64,000 nucleotides of DNA from Leishmania martiniquensis (lineage: Eukaryota > Euglenozoa > Kinetoplastea > Trypanosomatida > Trypanosomatidae), in contig NC_090162.1 of NCBI RefSeq assembly GCF_017916325.1, positions 12,501 through 76,500 of the forward strand, read 5' to 3'. The position numbers and the translations under genes are program-made. Each line of letters begins with the position of its first letter. Position 1 is the stretch's first letter. The notes beneath the pieces are model-generated. The model had not been told where the DNA came from. It searched no databases and worked only from the letters and a program-made list of their open reading frames with translations. This document shows, in pieces, positions 1 through 9,623 of the stretch.

Positions 1-1853
1 TGCACCAGTAGCGGCTCGTTCATTGCAACCAGTGAGGTGGAAGATGTAGAGGATCGCGCTGCGTAATGGGAGTCGTAGGTGACAGTTCTCGGAGAAGTAA
101 CTGCCCGCGAGTGGGTTGGAGGCTCGCCACAGCTGGGAGTAGGGGGAGCAGCAGCTGGCAGGCAAAGCGTGGCAATGTATGTGTGCGGCTGCTCGTAGTC
201 AGCTGACTTGCACCCCTTCGAGATACACCTGAAAACGTGGAAGACTTACGTCGGCGAAAGCCTTCCCCTAAATTGGGAGTGCTCTGCAAGTGGTATGAAG
301 AATTGTTTAGGTGAGCGATTGGTGGCGTCGTCCAGCCGGGACGAGCTTTCTCCTGTCCCAGCTGGTGTGTGTTGTTACGGGTGATGGTCCCCAACCGTAC
401 GTCACAGGCGTGGTCTTAAACTGCGTAGAATCCATGAAAATTGTCTAGATTGCGACACAGTCTCACAAAGTACCAGTCGGCGGCGACTGTTAGGCGACTA
501 TGAGGAATGCAAGTCGTTTTAGTGACCGGCTCCATAGGAACACCACGCACCTTGGCTGCTAGCATGAGCGGGAGCGTGAAGTTGAAGCGGCCCGTTTGAT
601 CAGATGATTCGTTTGTTAGGGTTCACTAGGGCATGGAGCTATGTTAAGTGGCGCAAACCGATCCGAAGCAGGGTATAGAGAGGATGCCGCAGGTGGTGCG
701 GCACGAATGTGTCAAGGTGGCGCGGTCCATTTTTGCATGGGCAAGTTCTGTTGGACGCGTTTCTCGCTTTGCTGGTGTTGAGGATGTCGCATGCAGGCAG
801 CGCGAGGGGTTTGGATACGTGGGGAAGCAATAGTAGCGAGACCGAGCTGACAGCATTGTTCCGGTATCATGATGTCAAGGGCGCCTCGGGAAAAAAGTGG
901 GTGCACGTAAAATGTGTACGCAGGCTGAAGCACGCACGGCGATGCGGGGAGATGCGACGGACACGCAGCAGCATTTGTGAGATGAGCACCGTGGTGGCGG
1001 GCCTCCTGCAACTGCGAAACCATAGGAATTCAGTATATCACTGTTAAAAGAACAGTTTGTGTGGCGGCAGAGAGCATCGAGAAGGCGCTCTCACCGCTGG
1101 AACACATCCGTCAAAGCAGCGGCCGAGGTGCTATGCGCGCAACGAGTTAACGGGTGAATCGAGAAGCTGAGCGCTGTGTTACATCTGCTGCACGCGGTAG
1201 CGGAGGTAGCGAAAGGGAGGTTGTTTTGTCGTTGCCGCGTTTCCAGCCGCACCTTCAACCGTTCGGTGCACCCTACAGGCGAAGTTCTTTGGATGCGCGA
1301 GCAAAGAGAGAGAGTGATAGTCACATCGAGAAGCACCGGCACAGCGGGGAAGCCAAAGAGAGGGCCGCAACGTGCGGCAGTCAGCCGCTTCAAGGTGCCT
1401 GTCGGGATGGCTCACCCATCTCGATCGCTGAACCCTCCAGCAGGTGACCATTCTGCTAGCGGCATGCTGGATCTGGGTTTCAGTACTTGCAGGGCGTCAT
1501 CCTTTGGGTCTGTGAGAAGAGACACCCTTGAGGAAGCGCGCCGGTGCCCACTGTACAGTCCTCGTCTGCTTGCCTGTAATAAGGCTGAAGAAGAGGATAG
1601 AAATATTTATTTCGGTGCTATGCGACAACAACACACATGCATGCATGCGGTAGTTGGTGAGACGAGCGCTGCCTACTCGCGTACGCACCTACGAGCAGTA
1701 AAAGGGGGTTCAGCAGGGCGCTGCTGTTGGCACCTGAATTAGTTCGATAAGGGCATACGATCGCGTGCCATCGCTCACTTTCCTCCTGCCGTGACGGACG
1801 GATGATTCGCTACGGCTGTGAGATGCAGCCCCGCGGGCGCGGTCGAAGACGAG
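1..1853. other. Unassigned region left of the first gene
   Basis: I see no reading frame here that looks like a real protein. The longest frames (188 codons on plus, 124 on minus) overlap others on both strands and have biased, low-information composition. Because transcription runs leftward, the right part is probably the 3' UTR of the thioredoxin/TPR gene. It could also hold a degraded gene or retroelement relic, but no motif supports that. Confidence 0.5.
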
Positions 1854-3215
1854 TTAAACGTACAACTGAAGCAGTTTACGACCCTTCTCCACGTGTTCGT
1901 TAGTGGGACCGAGAGCTTCAAAGATGGCTAGAATGACCTGCCGCGCGGGTGTGACGGTGGTCGGCCCGAGTCGCAGGTCTTTCGGTACAATGCCATCTTC
2001 CTTGAGCGCGGCGAGAAGCTTCGGCTCCGCACGGATGAGGCGCAGGCACTCCTCAATGGCCTGGCCGACCACTCCCTCCACGTAAAAAGCGACGGCGCGC
2101 TTAAGGTGGTGCTTGTAAAACTGTGCAGGCTCGCGGACGAGTTCGTCAAACTTGAGAAGGCGCATGTAATTGTCTCTGTCGGGCATGTAGTCGACTAGCT
2201 TAATGAGCTCGATGCGGACAACAGCCTCGGCGACAGTGCGCATGTCCTGCGGTGCAAACGGAAATTCCTCGCGCACCTGAGCAGCTAGACGGAAGGCTTC
2301 GTCGCGCTGCTGCGATGCTAGCGCGCACATCGCAAGCCCGCAGAGGGCCTCCGGAGCCGAGTTGTAGCACGGCTCGCGCTTCAGTTTCTCCCATAGCTCT
2401 GGGGTCATCTTCTTCTGCGGTACACCGTAGCGCTTCTTGACGACCTCCATGTCCTCCATGGACAAGCGAAGTGCTTTTTCGAAAAGCTTTTTACTTTTGG
2501 CATGATCGCCTGACCGCATCTGGCTGTGGGCTGCAGCAATGAGAGTCATGGCGTTCTCGTCGTCGTTGTCCTGCCGCTTCACCTTCTGAAGTAAAGAGCC
2601 GCCCTCCCGCTCGCTTTTCGACTCCACCTTGGCGTACTCAATGAACGCCTCCACAGCATCCTTTGCATGGGATTCGGCGACGATGCCGACCAGCTTATCG
2701 CAGAACACCTTGTTGCGCACAAAGTAGATCAAGGGAAACATGTGCGGATCGATTTGAAACCTATCCATCAGCCCCGACTCCTGCAGGCAGTCCACCACGC
2801 CAAGTTTGATCGCCAATCCTGCGTCCTTGCCAAACTCTTGATACAGCTCGCCAAGGTTGTCGCCCTTCAGGCGGCGATTCGCCTGATCCACCTGGTGAGA
2901 CAGGAGCTCCGTGTACTGCTTCACGTCGGGGTGGTTGGCGACCATGAAGTAGAGCAACAGAGGAACCTTGGAGTCCATCTCGGTTGTGATGTTCTTGGAA
3001 GTAACCTGGACAACCCCAAGGAGAGGGTCTCGCCGCCCAGTCGCACCCGAGCCTCCCGGCGAGGTCGAAATCCAGCGCCGCTGCATCACAGCGACCGGCG
3101 CCCTCCTGGAAGTGAGGGTGGCAGGGATCGAAGGAGTACCCACACCGGTCCTGTTCTGCCACAATCGCGCGCGCCGAGCTGCGCTGAAAAGGGAGGTGCG
3201 AGAGAGGTACCTCAT
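1854..3215 (-). CDS. Thioredoxin-fold/TPR protein, probably mitochondrial
   Basis: A 453-residue protein starting at a true ATG. Residues 1-50 are rich in Arg and Ser with almost no acidic residues, like a mitochondrial presequence. Residues about 78-195 resemble a thioredoxin fold (the stretch VPLLLYFMVANHP aligns with the usual beta-strand before the active site), but the CxxC pair is absent, so a redox role is unlikely. Residues about 215-320 contain two TPR-like helical hairpins (DHAKSKKLFEKAL; RDEAFRLAAQVREEFP). Thioredoxin plus C-terminal TPR is the layout of the bacterial chaperone CnoX/YbbN. I infer a mitochondrial chaperone-like or scaffold role; substrate unknown. It is the last recognisable gene of the cluster in this window. 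Confidence 0.75.
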   Translation of the reverse strand: MRYLSRTSLFSAARRARLWQNRTGVGTPSIPATLTSRRAPVAVMQRRWISTSPGGSGATGRRDPLLGVVQVTSKNITTEMDSKVPLLLYFMVANHPDVKQYTELLSHQVDQANRRLKGDNLGELYQEFGKDAGLAIKLGVVDCLQESGLMDRFQIDPHMFPLIYFVRNKVFCDKLVGIVAESHAKDAVEAFIEYAKVESKSEREGGSLLQKVKRQDNDDENAMTLIAAAHSQMRSGDHAKSKKLFEKALRLSMEDMEVVKKRYGVPQKKMTPELWEKLKREPCYNSAPEALCGLAMCALASQQRDEAFRLAAQVREEFPFAPQDMRTVAEAVVRIELIKLVDYMPDRDNYMRLLKFDELVREPAQFYKHHLKRAVAFYVEGVVGQAIEECLRLIRAEPKLLAALKEDGIVPKDLRLGPTTVTPARQVILAIFEALGPTNEHVEKGRKLLQLYV

Positions 3216-4000
3216 TCACCAAAAAACCAGGGAGCGCGGAAAACGTCGTGGAGGAAAAATAAACGCAGTGGGCAGTCGGCTGACGTTGTGTGCCTCGACA
3301 CTACTATAGAGAAGGGGAAGGACAAATGAGCAGAGAGTAGCGGAGAGACGGTGACGAGAAGTGCGGGGGTTCCGCCGCGAAGCTGTTTTTTGTCGCCGAA
3401 GGAGCGGTGGTGAAGGCATGTTGATGAGGGGTGAGGAGAGAATGGGTGAGCCCCCACACCGCGCACACTTGCTGGCAACTGCGTGGGTGCTGTCGATTTC
3501 AGCGAATGCAACATGTCTCTACCCGGTGGATCCGCCGCTCGCATTACTCACGGCAATGTCGGCTTCGGAACGTTCGATTCTGCGCACCCTTACAGGTGGC
3601 TGGTTGCACTACGTGTAGCGTTTTTTCGCTGTGAGTGTGCGCTGCATTACCTACCGCGGTCTACTAGGGAAAGGGAGAGAGTAGTACAAAGAGACAGAAG
3701 CACGAGACGACAGAGGAAGGGTTCGGCGACTACCGCTCTACCAGCTCGGCAGTCAACGTCCGCGAGGAGCAGGCGCAACGAGGGTAACAAACGCGCCCCC
3801 GAGAACGCAAAGGCACTACACGCAGCCAACGAGAACTCACCGCTCCAACCGTCATGCGTTCCAGCGATTCGCAAAAAGTATGGAGAGCGAGGTTGGAAAC
3901 AGCCCACAAGGAGGCCAGAAGGGCCAACGATAGGGAAGAAGGCCCTCGCCCCTCTTTCAAAGAAACGAGCCATAGCAGAAGGTTGGGTCTGGGCAAATCT
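3216..4000. other. Intergenic, purine-rich on plus strand
   Basis: No gene seen. Contains the probable splice-acceptor region of the thioredoxin/TPR gene at its left end and the probable 3' UTR of the meckelin gene at its right end. Confidence 0.55.
3304..3326 (-). promoter_or_regulatory. Candidate polypyrimidine tract and AG trans-splice acceptor
   Basis: Read on the minus strand, an almost pure pyrimidine run ends in an AG at 3304-3305, about 90 bases before the ATG at 3215. This is the layout of a kinetoplastid spliced-leader acceptor. Not experimentally shown; other AGs are possible. Confidence 0.4.
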
Positions 4001-7000
4001 CTACAAAAAAAATCGATCATCGATCATCGTTTTCTGGCTCAGGTTGACGAGACCTTCACGGACGCGGTAGAAATGGACGATAACCTCAACGGTGAAGGTG
4101 AGCACGACGGCTGCATATAAGTTGTGAAGCGAGACATCAATAGCAGCAAAAAGAGCCGCATACAGCACAAAAAGATCAAAGTCAAGTCCGCAGAGAAACG
4201 CACGACCGTACGATCGAACGTCGTCGATGAAGAAGAGGTCCTTACCGCCATGCTCACCGCGCTGCGGTCCGTTCATGTACATCACATTGGGTGAAAAGTC
4301 GAGCCACTTTTGCAGCACAAACTTCACCAGCAGCGTGCTCTCCGCGCGGCGCACACTTTGCTGGAAGGAGTAGTTGATGCGGTCTCGAATCGCCAAGGCC
4401 GCCTTGGAGTAGACGCGGAGTTTGCGCGAAAAGAGGGAAAGAAATTCGAAGTGGTGCCACTTAGCCGGGTTGACGGCGCACTCGCCTTTGCCAAGCGCGC
4501 GCTGGTGCTCCAAATAGATCTCCATATAGCACATATAAAGATATTGCCGCGTGTAGGGCCCGAGGAACACTTCAAAAGACTGGCATTTGCTTTGGCCCCC
4601 TAATCCACGAACCGGCAGGTTTCCCTGCGCCTCCAGGAACAGGTTGTGTTGGAATTCCTCCATACTGACATCGGCGTGGGCGTGGATGGACTCACCATGT
4701 ATGTAGAAGCCCCACTGCTGCTCCAAAAGGATAATGATGGAGATGTTTGATACGGAGCAGAGGTCGACGAACGCCTGGAGGGGATGCACCACGATGAAGC
4801 GATAGTAAATCTGGTACTCCAACAAGTACATCACCAGCGCCACTGCCACCCAGAAGAAGGTGTCAATCGCGACGCGAAGGGTATCAAAAGAGGTGGCCAT
4901 TCCGTCCGCCTGTCGAGAGCCCCGCACGACACTGGCGGACATGTTCTGGTAATCGAGGCCAACCAGGAAGAGGAGAATGATCGCCATGGTGAGCAGTGGG
5001 CACCAGTAACGCAGGGCCTGTAGCTCGTTCAGCTCGTTTGCCACAAACGTTGAGCGCCACATGCTCACCGGCACAACCTTGTTTTCGCGTAGCAGCTGCC
5101 CTTTGGGCCGCTCCCAGTCGATGACAAAATAGTCAGCGTTGCACTGCTCCGCCAGCCGGTAAAGCACTGTGATCGCTTTCGCCGTGGCAGCAACGTAAAG
5201 CATCGCGTTCAGGTAGACGTCACCGACACGCACCGCTTGCGACAAGGCGAGCTGGCTTTTGTACGCGATAAAGATGTACCACGACGCAACGGCGACAACA
5301 ACGAAGAACAGATTACCAATGTGGTCGCAGAAGTAGACAAGGAAGCGGACCAGCGCGAGCCAGTCGACCACGAGGTACTGTCGCCGCCGCATCCATCCAT
5401 ACGTGCGTGCCCAAGCCGTGAAGAAGCACAAAATGCACAAGACAGTAAGCGTGATCTTTAGTCCGTGGCTAACCGAATCGGTGCTGGGCAAGTAATACGA
5501 GTGCATGTCGCAGCGGATGGCGTAGTCCAAGTGGCTGCTGGCGTTGAGCGGTTCCTGTCGCACGGTGTCGAGGTCGTCGGCGGCGGCAGCCTCGGCGATC
5601 ATCGACGCCATTTTCGAGGCGTACTGAAGCACAAGAAGCGGGATGCGAACGTAACGAGCGTCTCGATGATCGTTACCGAGAACTACACTGGCACTGCGAA
5701 GCACGGTAACGTAGCTGGGTAGCGAGCGAAGGCGCTGAGAGCGACGGCCGCCCACGTTGTCGTACGCGTAAAACCGCCGCCGGAGCCCACTCGCAGAAAT
5801 GGCGCCGCTGGGGGCAACGGTGCTGCCGCGGTAGAGCCACGGGTCGTACAACGTCGCCGGCTCAAATTTGTAGTTGGAATAATCGATTAGCAGGGGCACA
5901 GGCGTCAGCCGCGATGCGTTCGAAGGGTGTCGAATGTAAATCTCGTAAAAGAGAGTGCGGTTAGCCTGAAGGAACCAGCGCCAGTTTGCATAACACGACG
6001 TGGCGCGCGTTTCGCCGGCGGAGAAAAACATCTGCAGCTTTGTGTTGACCAGAAAGCACTGGTTGACTTGGCTCACCATTGACTGATACCCGAGCCACTT
6101 GCCGTAGAGATCAAAAGTCGACACCACAAACTGAAGTGACTGGCGCGACGAGAGAGGGAACTCTGTCGCTGCGTCGCTCAAGACGTCGGCATTGCTTCGG
6201 GTGTAGTACAGCCAAGGCAAACCCTCCACCGTCTCGCACCACGGATCGTTACACGGCTTGCTCTGCTTAATGTGCTGGTACAGAGCGCATGGCATGGCGC
6301 TATCTTGATAGTTCATCAAAACGCACAGGTTCGCCAGCAGATTGCAGGCTGTGCTGTTGCCACGGCTACATAGCACGGCGGCGCCAATCGAGTATGTCTG
6401 CACAGGAAAAACCATAGTTGGAGGCCCATCCGCACCGCTGTTGTCAATGTTTGGTGGAGAAAGTGCCGCCGATGTTCCCGATGCTGCTGCGACCATCGAC
6501 TCGTACGCCGTGGTAGGCACACAGGAACCATCGTAGAGCATGGTAAAGCTGGCAGTGCAACGGCACTCGCCGCTGGTCGCATCGAGCTCATATGGAAAGG
6601 AGCAGGTCACGCATGCTGACGACGCGCACGGCGCGCACATCGCTGCCGACAGCACAAGTGCACCAATCTTCTGCACCATGACGCTCCCTGGAGCACAGAG
6701 ACATGTTCGCTCGGCTGCGTTGTAGGTAGCATCCATTAAGCAGCTCAGCTGGCGGTCTCCTCCACAAGGAAGACAATGTGCGGATGCATTGAGAGTGCCT
6801 GCCACGCTCACCATCATTTGCTGTGCACTGCAGTCTTTGCACGATTGCGTACCAGTGCTGGCGTCGATCTGTAACGCGTAACCTGCATCGCAGACGCACG
6901 CCCCTTGTACTCTGCGAGCGTGGGCGGGGCATGCCTGGCAACTGTAGTCTGGAACATCAAGTGCCAAGCCATGTTCGTAACAGTTTGGACTAACCTGGGA

Positions 7001-7087
7001 TGCTGCACGTGTTGCACAAATAATCAGCAGCAGGACAGCAATGGTGCAGCCTTTGACCCACCCCCGCGACGAGAGAAGCAGCGGCAT
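4001..7087 (-). CDS. TMEM67: Meckelin (MKS3/TMEM67) homologue
   Basis: 1028 residues from the ATG at 7087; the longer frame to 7165 begins with TTG and is not used. Residues 1-30 form a signal peptide with a Leu/Ile core. Residues about 35-190 are cysteine-rich with repeated CxxC spacing, as in the meckelin ectodomain. The C-terminal half has about seven hydrophobic segments. It carries family landmarks: the block DWERPKGQL followed by VSMWRSTFVANELNE matches the conserved meckelin region after the third membrane segment. Human meckelin has 995 residues, so the length fits. In other eukaryotes meckelin sits in the ciliary transition-zone membrane as part of the MKS complex; here it would act at the flagellar base. 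Family assignment is strong; location is inferred. Confidence 0.9.
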   Translation of the reverse strand: MPLLLSSRGWVKGCTIAVLLLIICATRAASQVSPNCYEHGLALDVPDYSCQACPAHARRVQGACVCDAGYALQIDASTGTQSCKDCSAQQMMVSVAGTLNASAHCLPCGGDRQLSCLMDATYNAAERTCLCAPGSVMVQKIGALVLSAAMCAPCASSACVTCSFPYELDATSGECRCTASFTMLYDGSCVPTTAYESMVAAASGTSAALSPPNIDNSGADGPPTMVFPVQTYSIGAAVLCSRGNSTACNLLANLCVLMNYQDSAMPCALYQHIKQSKPCNDPWCETVEGLPWLYYTRSNADVLSDAATEFPLSSRQSLQFVVSTFDLYGKWLGYQSMVSQVNQCFLVNTKLQMFFSAGETRATSCYANWRWFLQANRTLFYEIYIRHPSNASRLTPVPLLIDYSNYKFEPATLYDPWLYRGSTVAPSGAISASGLRRRFYAYDNVGGRRSQRLRSLPSYVTVLRSASVVLGNDHRDARYVRIPLLVLQYASKMASMIAEAAAADDLDTVRQEPLNASSHLDYAIRCDMHSYYLPSTDSVSHGLKITLTVLCILCFFTAWARTYGWMRRRQYLVVDWLALVRFLVYFCDHIGNLFFVVVAVASWYIFIAYKSQLALSQAVRVGDVYLNAMLYVAATAKAITVLYRLAEQCNADYFVIDWERPKGQLLRENKVVPVSMWRSTFVANELNELQALRYWCPLLTMAIILLFLVGLDYQNMSASVVRGSRQADGMATSFDTLRVAIDTFFWVAVALVMYLLEYQIYYRFIVVHPLQAFVDLCSVSNISIIILLEQQWGFYIHGESIHAHADVSMEEFQHNLFLEAQGNLPVRGLGGQSKCQSFEVFLGPYTRQYLYMCYMEIYLEHQRALGKGECAVNPAKWHHFEFLSLFSRKLRVYSKAALAIRDRINYSFQQSVRRAESTLLVKFVLQKWLDFSPNVMYMNGPQRGEHGGKDLFFIDDVRSYGRAFLCGLDFDLFVLYAALFAAIDVSLHNLYAAVVLTFTVEVIVHFYRVREGLVNLSQKTMIDDRFFL

Positions 7088-7940
7088 GTTGCTCCGCGAT
7101 GCTGTGACGTTGAAGGTCAGCCGCTTCGGTGTTCGCAAAAATAATAAGAAACGAAAGGAGCCCAAAGGGGATCTCTGTCGATAGTGTGATGGTGTGTAGA
7201 TCTAAGCGCCCTGGCTTGAGGACAGGAGGCTAGCGCATCTATGGATGGAGCACGTGTCTATGTGTGCACGTCTTTGCCTACTTGATGTGTGTTTGTGGGG
7301 AGGGGAAGGGGAGGCGAGGGAGGGGGTCTACCAAAAACGTTGCCCTGATCTCTATCACCTCGTCGTGGTGGAGACCTTGCGGCTGCTTCGAGGGCTCAAG
7401 GTGGCTTTGCCGCATCGATGGTGTGTGTGTGCGTGTGTGTACGGGACGAAGAAAGACGAAGGGAAAAACAAGCGAGCACGAGAAAAGGATCGGATGAACT
7501 CTGAGGAATGGGGGAGAAGGCAGAGCACCCATTGAAATCGAGCGCCAGCGACGAAACTGAGAAAACGCGAAAGAGATCGAAGCGTTGCCCACCGTGCTCT
7601 GGCCGCCCAACACGAACGTAGGCACGGGAGCAAGAGCACAGAGACGTAAAGAGCTGCTTGTCTTTCCTTTCTCGAACTATCTGCCCGTGAATGTTTAGAG
7701 GACTGAGAACGATAGCGAGAGGCGGCAGAGATGTCACCGGCGGTTCTTCTTGTTTATTTTTGGGGAACACAACTGGGAAGTGTCTGCCGTGCACCGTTCA
7801 TGCACGTGTTGGATTGAGCTGCTCTTGTGTGATGTGGCGGTGTCTTAGTGCAGCGTTGCGTAGAAGCACACATTGCAGAATGGATAGCGCGAGGCGAGAA
7901 CTTCGATGAGTCCCGCATGCGGTGCCCCCGCTTCGCGTTG
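7088..7940. other. Intergenic between meckelin and QTRT2
   Basis: No gene seen. Holds the meckelin splice-acceptor region and, to the right, probable 3' UTR of the QTRT2 gene. There is a short GT run near 7420-7440. Small overlapping frames on both strands look like by-products of the purine/pyrimidine skew. Confidence 0.5.
7281..7326 (-). promoter_or_regulatory. Candidate polypyrimidine tract and AG acceptor for meckelin
   Basis: On the minus strand a 30-base pyrimidine run (7297-7326) is followed by AG at 7281-7282. If used, the leader is about 190 bases and contains one ATG with an immediate stop (near 7236) before the meckelin ATG at 7087. Confidence 0.45.
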
Positions 7941-8951
7941 TCACAAAGCGGAAGCAACGCGACTCACAAGAGTCTCACGCGTTGAGGCATCGACGCACCT
8001 GTAGGCTCGAACAAGCCGGACCACCTGCGTCAGATTATGCATTACTAAGAGAATGTCGCTGTTCATTTCTCGAACAGTAAGAAGGTGATGAACGTAGGCA
8101 CGACAGTGTCGCTTGCAGGTGAAGCAGTCGCACCCCTGAGCGATAGGATTGATGTCGAGCGCGAATACGTTGTCATTCAAGTCTAGAAGTGGCGCAAGAG
8201 GCTGCTGCATCGTCGCCATCGCATCATCGACGGGAAGCAGCAGTGCTACGCCTTTCTCCGCTAGCGCCCACGGAAGTGGGCACTCCATCAGTGACACGTT
8301 GCTCGCCATAGCGACAAGTAGTGCAGTGATGCTTGGGGCGATGCACATGGTGCACTTCCCCGGCGATAACTTCAACTCCTGAAGGGTTTGATAAAACTCG
8401 TGGCTGTTCTCCCCACGAGGCACGGCGTCAATGTAGCCACCACGGTCGGGTCCTGCAACCGAGATGGATGGTAAAATGGGGCACCCCACATCTGCTGCCT
8501 CTCTAGACCGGATCAGCCACGCTTCAGAGCGGGCCGCGGCGACGCGTCGCCTCTTGCTGAGTGGCTCGGAAAGGGGAACAGACTCATGTATAGCCACCGC
8601 CAGGGCTGGCTGCGTTGCTTTGACCACCTCCCGCCACTTATCCACAGACACCACAGAGCGGCCTTTGTCGCTGTCACCGGCTACGGCGGAGTCGGTGGAG
8701 GACGCGCTCGCGTGAAGGCCGTGAAACGACGAGCGCAGCGTCAGCACAGTCTTGTACCCACGCAGGCCGCTGTATTCTGCCAACGGCATCCCGGCCTCGA
8801 CGCATGGCTTCACAAAGTCCATCGCCTCGAAAACGCTGGTGGCCAGAATTCGCTCCGACGGCTCTAGAATCGCGTTCGCCTGCGCCGGCGTCAAGTTCGG
8901 AACAGCGCCCCGCTTCGTCGGAATCACTAGAAAGGGGCCCTGAAGCTCCAT
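7941..8951 (-). CDS. QTRT2: Queuine tRNA-ribosyltransferase accessory subunit (QTRT2-like)
   Basis: 336 residues from the ATG at 8951, where the sequence becomes typical of the family (MELQGPFLVIPTKRG). An earlier in-frame ATG at 9158 would add 69 residues including a hydrophobic stretch; the frame to 9173 starts with TTG. The C-terminus has the zinc site of tRNA-guanine transglycosylases: C274, C276, C279 and H305 in CDCFTCKRHCRAYVHHLL and VMHNL. The block SLMECPLPWALAEKGVAL aligns with the active-site region, but the position of the nucleophilic Asp is Glu, as expected for the non-catalytic partner. It should pair with a catalytic QTRT1 to exchange guanine 34 for queuine in tRNAs. The start choice decides whether an N-terminal membrane or targeting segment exists. 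Confidence 0.85.
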   Translation of the reverse strand: MELQGPFLVIPTKRGAVPNLTPAQANAILEPSERILATSVFEAMDFVKPCVEAGMPLAEYSGLRGYKTVLTLRSSFHGLHASASSTDSAVAGDSDKGRSVVSVDKWREVVKATQPALAVAIHESVPLSEPLSKRRRVAAARSEAWLIRSREAADVGCPILPSISVAGPDRGGYIDAVPRGENSHEFYQTLQELKLSPGKCTMCIAPSITALLVAMASNVSLMECPLPWALAEKGVALLLPVDDAMATMQQPLAPLLDLNDNVFALDINPIAQGCDCFTCKRHCRAYVHHLLTVREMNSDILLVMHNLTQVVRLVRAYRCVDASTRETLVSRVASAL

Positions 8952-9623
8952 GAGAGGGAGGTGTGAGAAAGGGGAGAAGAAATACCGCACACCGACGCCA
9001 TCAAATGCCCTTCTGTTGCAGTGGCGACGGATGGCGATGGGTTGGATGCCGAGCAAAAACGTCGCGCGTGCGCCCAGTGCAATCCACGAAAGGACGATCA
9101 AGAAAATAAACGCAAAGGGGGAAAGGCGCGACACGGTCGACAAGGCGCATCGATTCATGCGGCGGAGCTCCAAGAGTACGCATAGGTAGTACGTCAGTTT
9201 CTCGTGAAGGAGTGGGGTGGCGGGCGGTGGGACTGCGCGCTATCCTACGCGTGCCCAAATGCATCCTGTCGCGCGCATCACTTCCTCCGCTTGAGCAGTG
9301 GGGGAACAGGTGTCAATACTGCCGCGCACGTTTTGGAGCGGTGTACGCGTGCTGGTAGGGGCGGCGGCAATGCCAAGTCCTCATGAAGGCGCAATACCGT
9401 ATCCTCTTTTCTTTTCGACGCTTTCTCGTGCCGTGCAGTGCACGCAAAGAGATATGAGAGAGCCAGCCTCGAGGTCCGGCAGCGATATTGAGCCCATTAG
9501 TGCAGCGTATGCGTTTGGCAAGGACCACTGAAGAGCGGAAGAAACACAGCGACAGAAGCGTCCCAGGCGAAAGGAGGGAAAAGAACGTGCGGGAGAACGT
9601 ACCTGCACTAGAGGTGGTGGAAT
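8952..9623. other. Possible QTRT2 N-terminal extension and intergenic spacer
   Basis: 8952-9158 is open in frame with QTRT2 and may be an N-terminal extension or leader. 9159-9623 shows no gene and is the expected 3' UTR of the STE24 gene. Confidence 0.45.

Noticed and set aside
1176..1742. 188-codon plus frame at the left edge
   Set aside because: Low-information composition, opposite strand to the cluster, and overlapped by other frames; no homology recognised.
7088..7165. Longer meckelin start
   Set aside because: The triplet at 7165 is TTG, and the signal peptide begins at the ATG at 7087.
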